From positions 1-28,927 of the forward strand of contig DUUU01000354.1 of assembly GCA_012841485.1 (NCBI GenBank): DNA of 28,927 nucleotides, in the 5' to 3' direction. The translations under genes and the position numbers were made by a program. This DNA comes from Armatimonadota bacterium. GTDB taxonomy: Bacteria; Armatimonadota; JAAZEB01. The notes under the pieces were generated by a model. That model was given only the letters and a program-made list of their open reading frames with translations. It was not told the DNA's origin and did no database searches. Of this stretch, positions 28,481 through 28,927 are shown one piece after another (within the stretch, counting starts at the first letter, position 1; the number at the start of each line of letters is the position of its first letter).

Positions 28481-28927
28481 TTTGCGGTCGATCCTTTCTG
28501 AGATCCTGAACACCCAATGCGCCGCACCCCTTCTCGAAAGCATCCAGGGCAGCAGGACTCGCGCCTACCTGCCACGGGGAGGCAAGATCGCGTTCCCTCC
28601 ATAGATGCTTTACGAGCCGCGCGCGGCCGGCCCCATCCATGCGCCCCTGGTGGCGCCCAGAGGCGCGCGACGCGCTTGTGACTTCGAGATCCCCCTGCAC
28701 GATGCGGAAGCGCAAGCACGCAAGGGCCCTTCAGGGTTGCCGCGCGCAGCCCATGCCAGGGCATGGAGACCAGCCCGGCAGGCCCGGCCCCACGCCAGAT
28801 CGGCCGCGCAGGCCGCTCGCGGCTCGGCCTGGCCGGCCGGCTGCCCCGTCGCGACGCAATGAGCGGCGGATTTCGGGGCGTCTCTCTGTCCGATGGCGGT
28901 CCTATGGAGATACATCGCCCGAAGGAG
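28481..28927. other. Right-end intergenic region, no supported gene
   Basis: 447 bp upstream of nifJ with very high GC. It holds a short hairpin CCATGCC/GGCATGG near 28750-28766. No promoter could be called with confidence. The window ends in CGAAGGAG, which would fit a ribosome binding site of a gene starting just outside, but this cannot be shown. Confidence 0.4.

Noticed and set aside
28605..28862. 85-codon open frame at the right end
   Set aside because: Ala/Arg/Pro-rich low-complexity translation without a ribosome binding site.

Overview
The window is a high-GC bacterial chromosome segment, most likely from Armatimonadota (Chthonomonas/Fimbriimonas-like or an uncultured relative). The main reason is a tandem family of short prepilin-type proteins with the signal [20 protein letters not shown] followed by [14 protein letters not shown], which is characteristic of that phylum. 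They also carry the H-X9-DG motif shared with Planctomycetes-type pseudopilins. This taxonomic call is inference from sequence style; no 16S or ribosomal gene is present.

Left part (1-5216) is a carbohydrate/one-carbon style neighbourhood. It holds the 3' two-thirds of a GH127 beta-L-arabinofuranosidase, two divergently transcribed uroporphyrinogen-decarboxylase-superfamily proteins (one broken by a single extra base in a 9-C/G run), and a GH4 NAD-dependent glycosidase whose C-terminus is an extraordinary Cys/Asp/Glu tail. From 5757 to 10908 are four accessory genes: an exported Lon-type (S16) peptidase domain fused to TPR repeats, a MerR/excisionase-type HTH fused through a coiled coil to a CXXC thioredoxin fold, a TIM-barrel sugar isomerase/epimerase, and an iron-sulfur-flavoprotein-like reductase. 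Then come an EamA transporter and the housekeeping GTPase gene lepA with a near-consensus sigma-70 promoter.

The centre (15493-23361) is the most distinctive part: nine complete prepilin-like genes of 219-224 codons in head-to-tail order, one every 889-908 bp. Each has its own ribosome binding site, TAG stop and GC-rich downstream hairpin. The leaders fall into three classes that match the N-terminal sequence class. The 3' ends follow a different grouping, so the array is a mosaic that has been reshuffled. A membrane-anchored protein with a GspG-like C-terminus is divergent from the array, and a perfect 15-bp hairpin closes it.

The right part (23595-28480) carries a dihydroorotate-dehydrogenase-like flavoprotein and a full-length pyruvate:ferredoxin oxidoreductase (nifJ) on the minus strand, a pairing that is common in other bacteria. 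No tRNA, rRNA, CRISPR array, insertion sequence or integrase was found.
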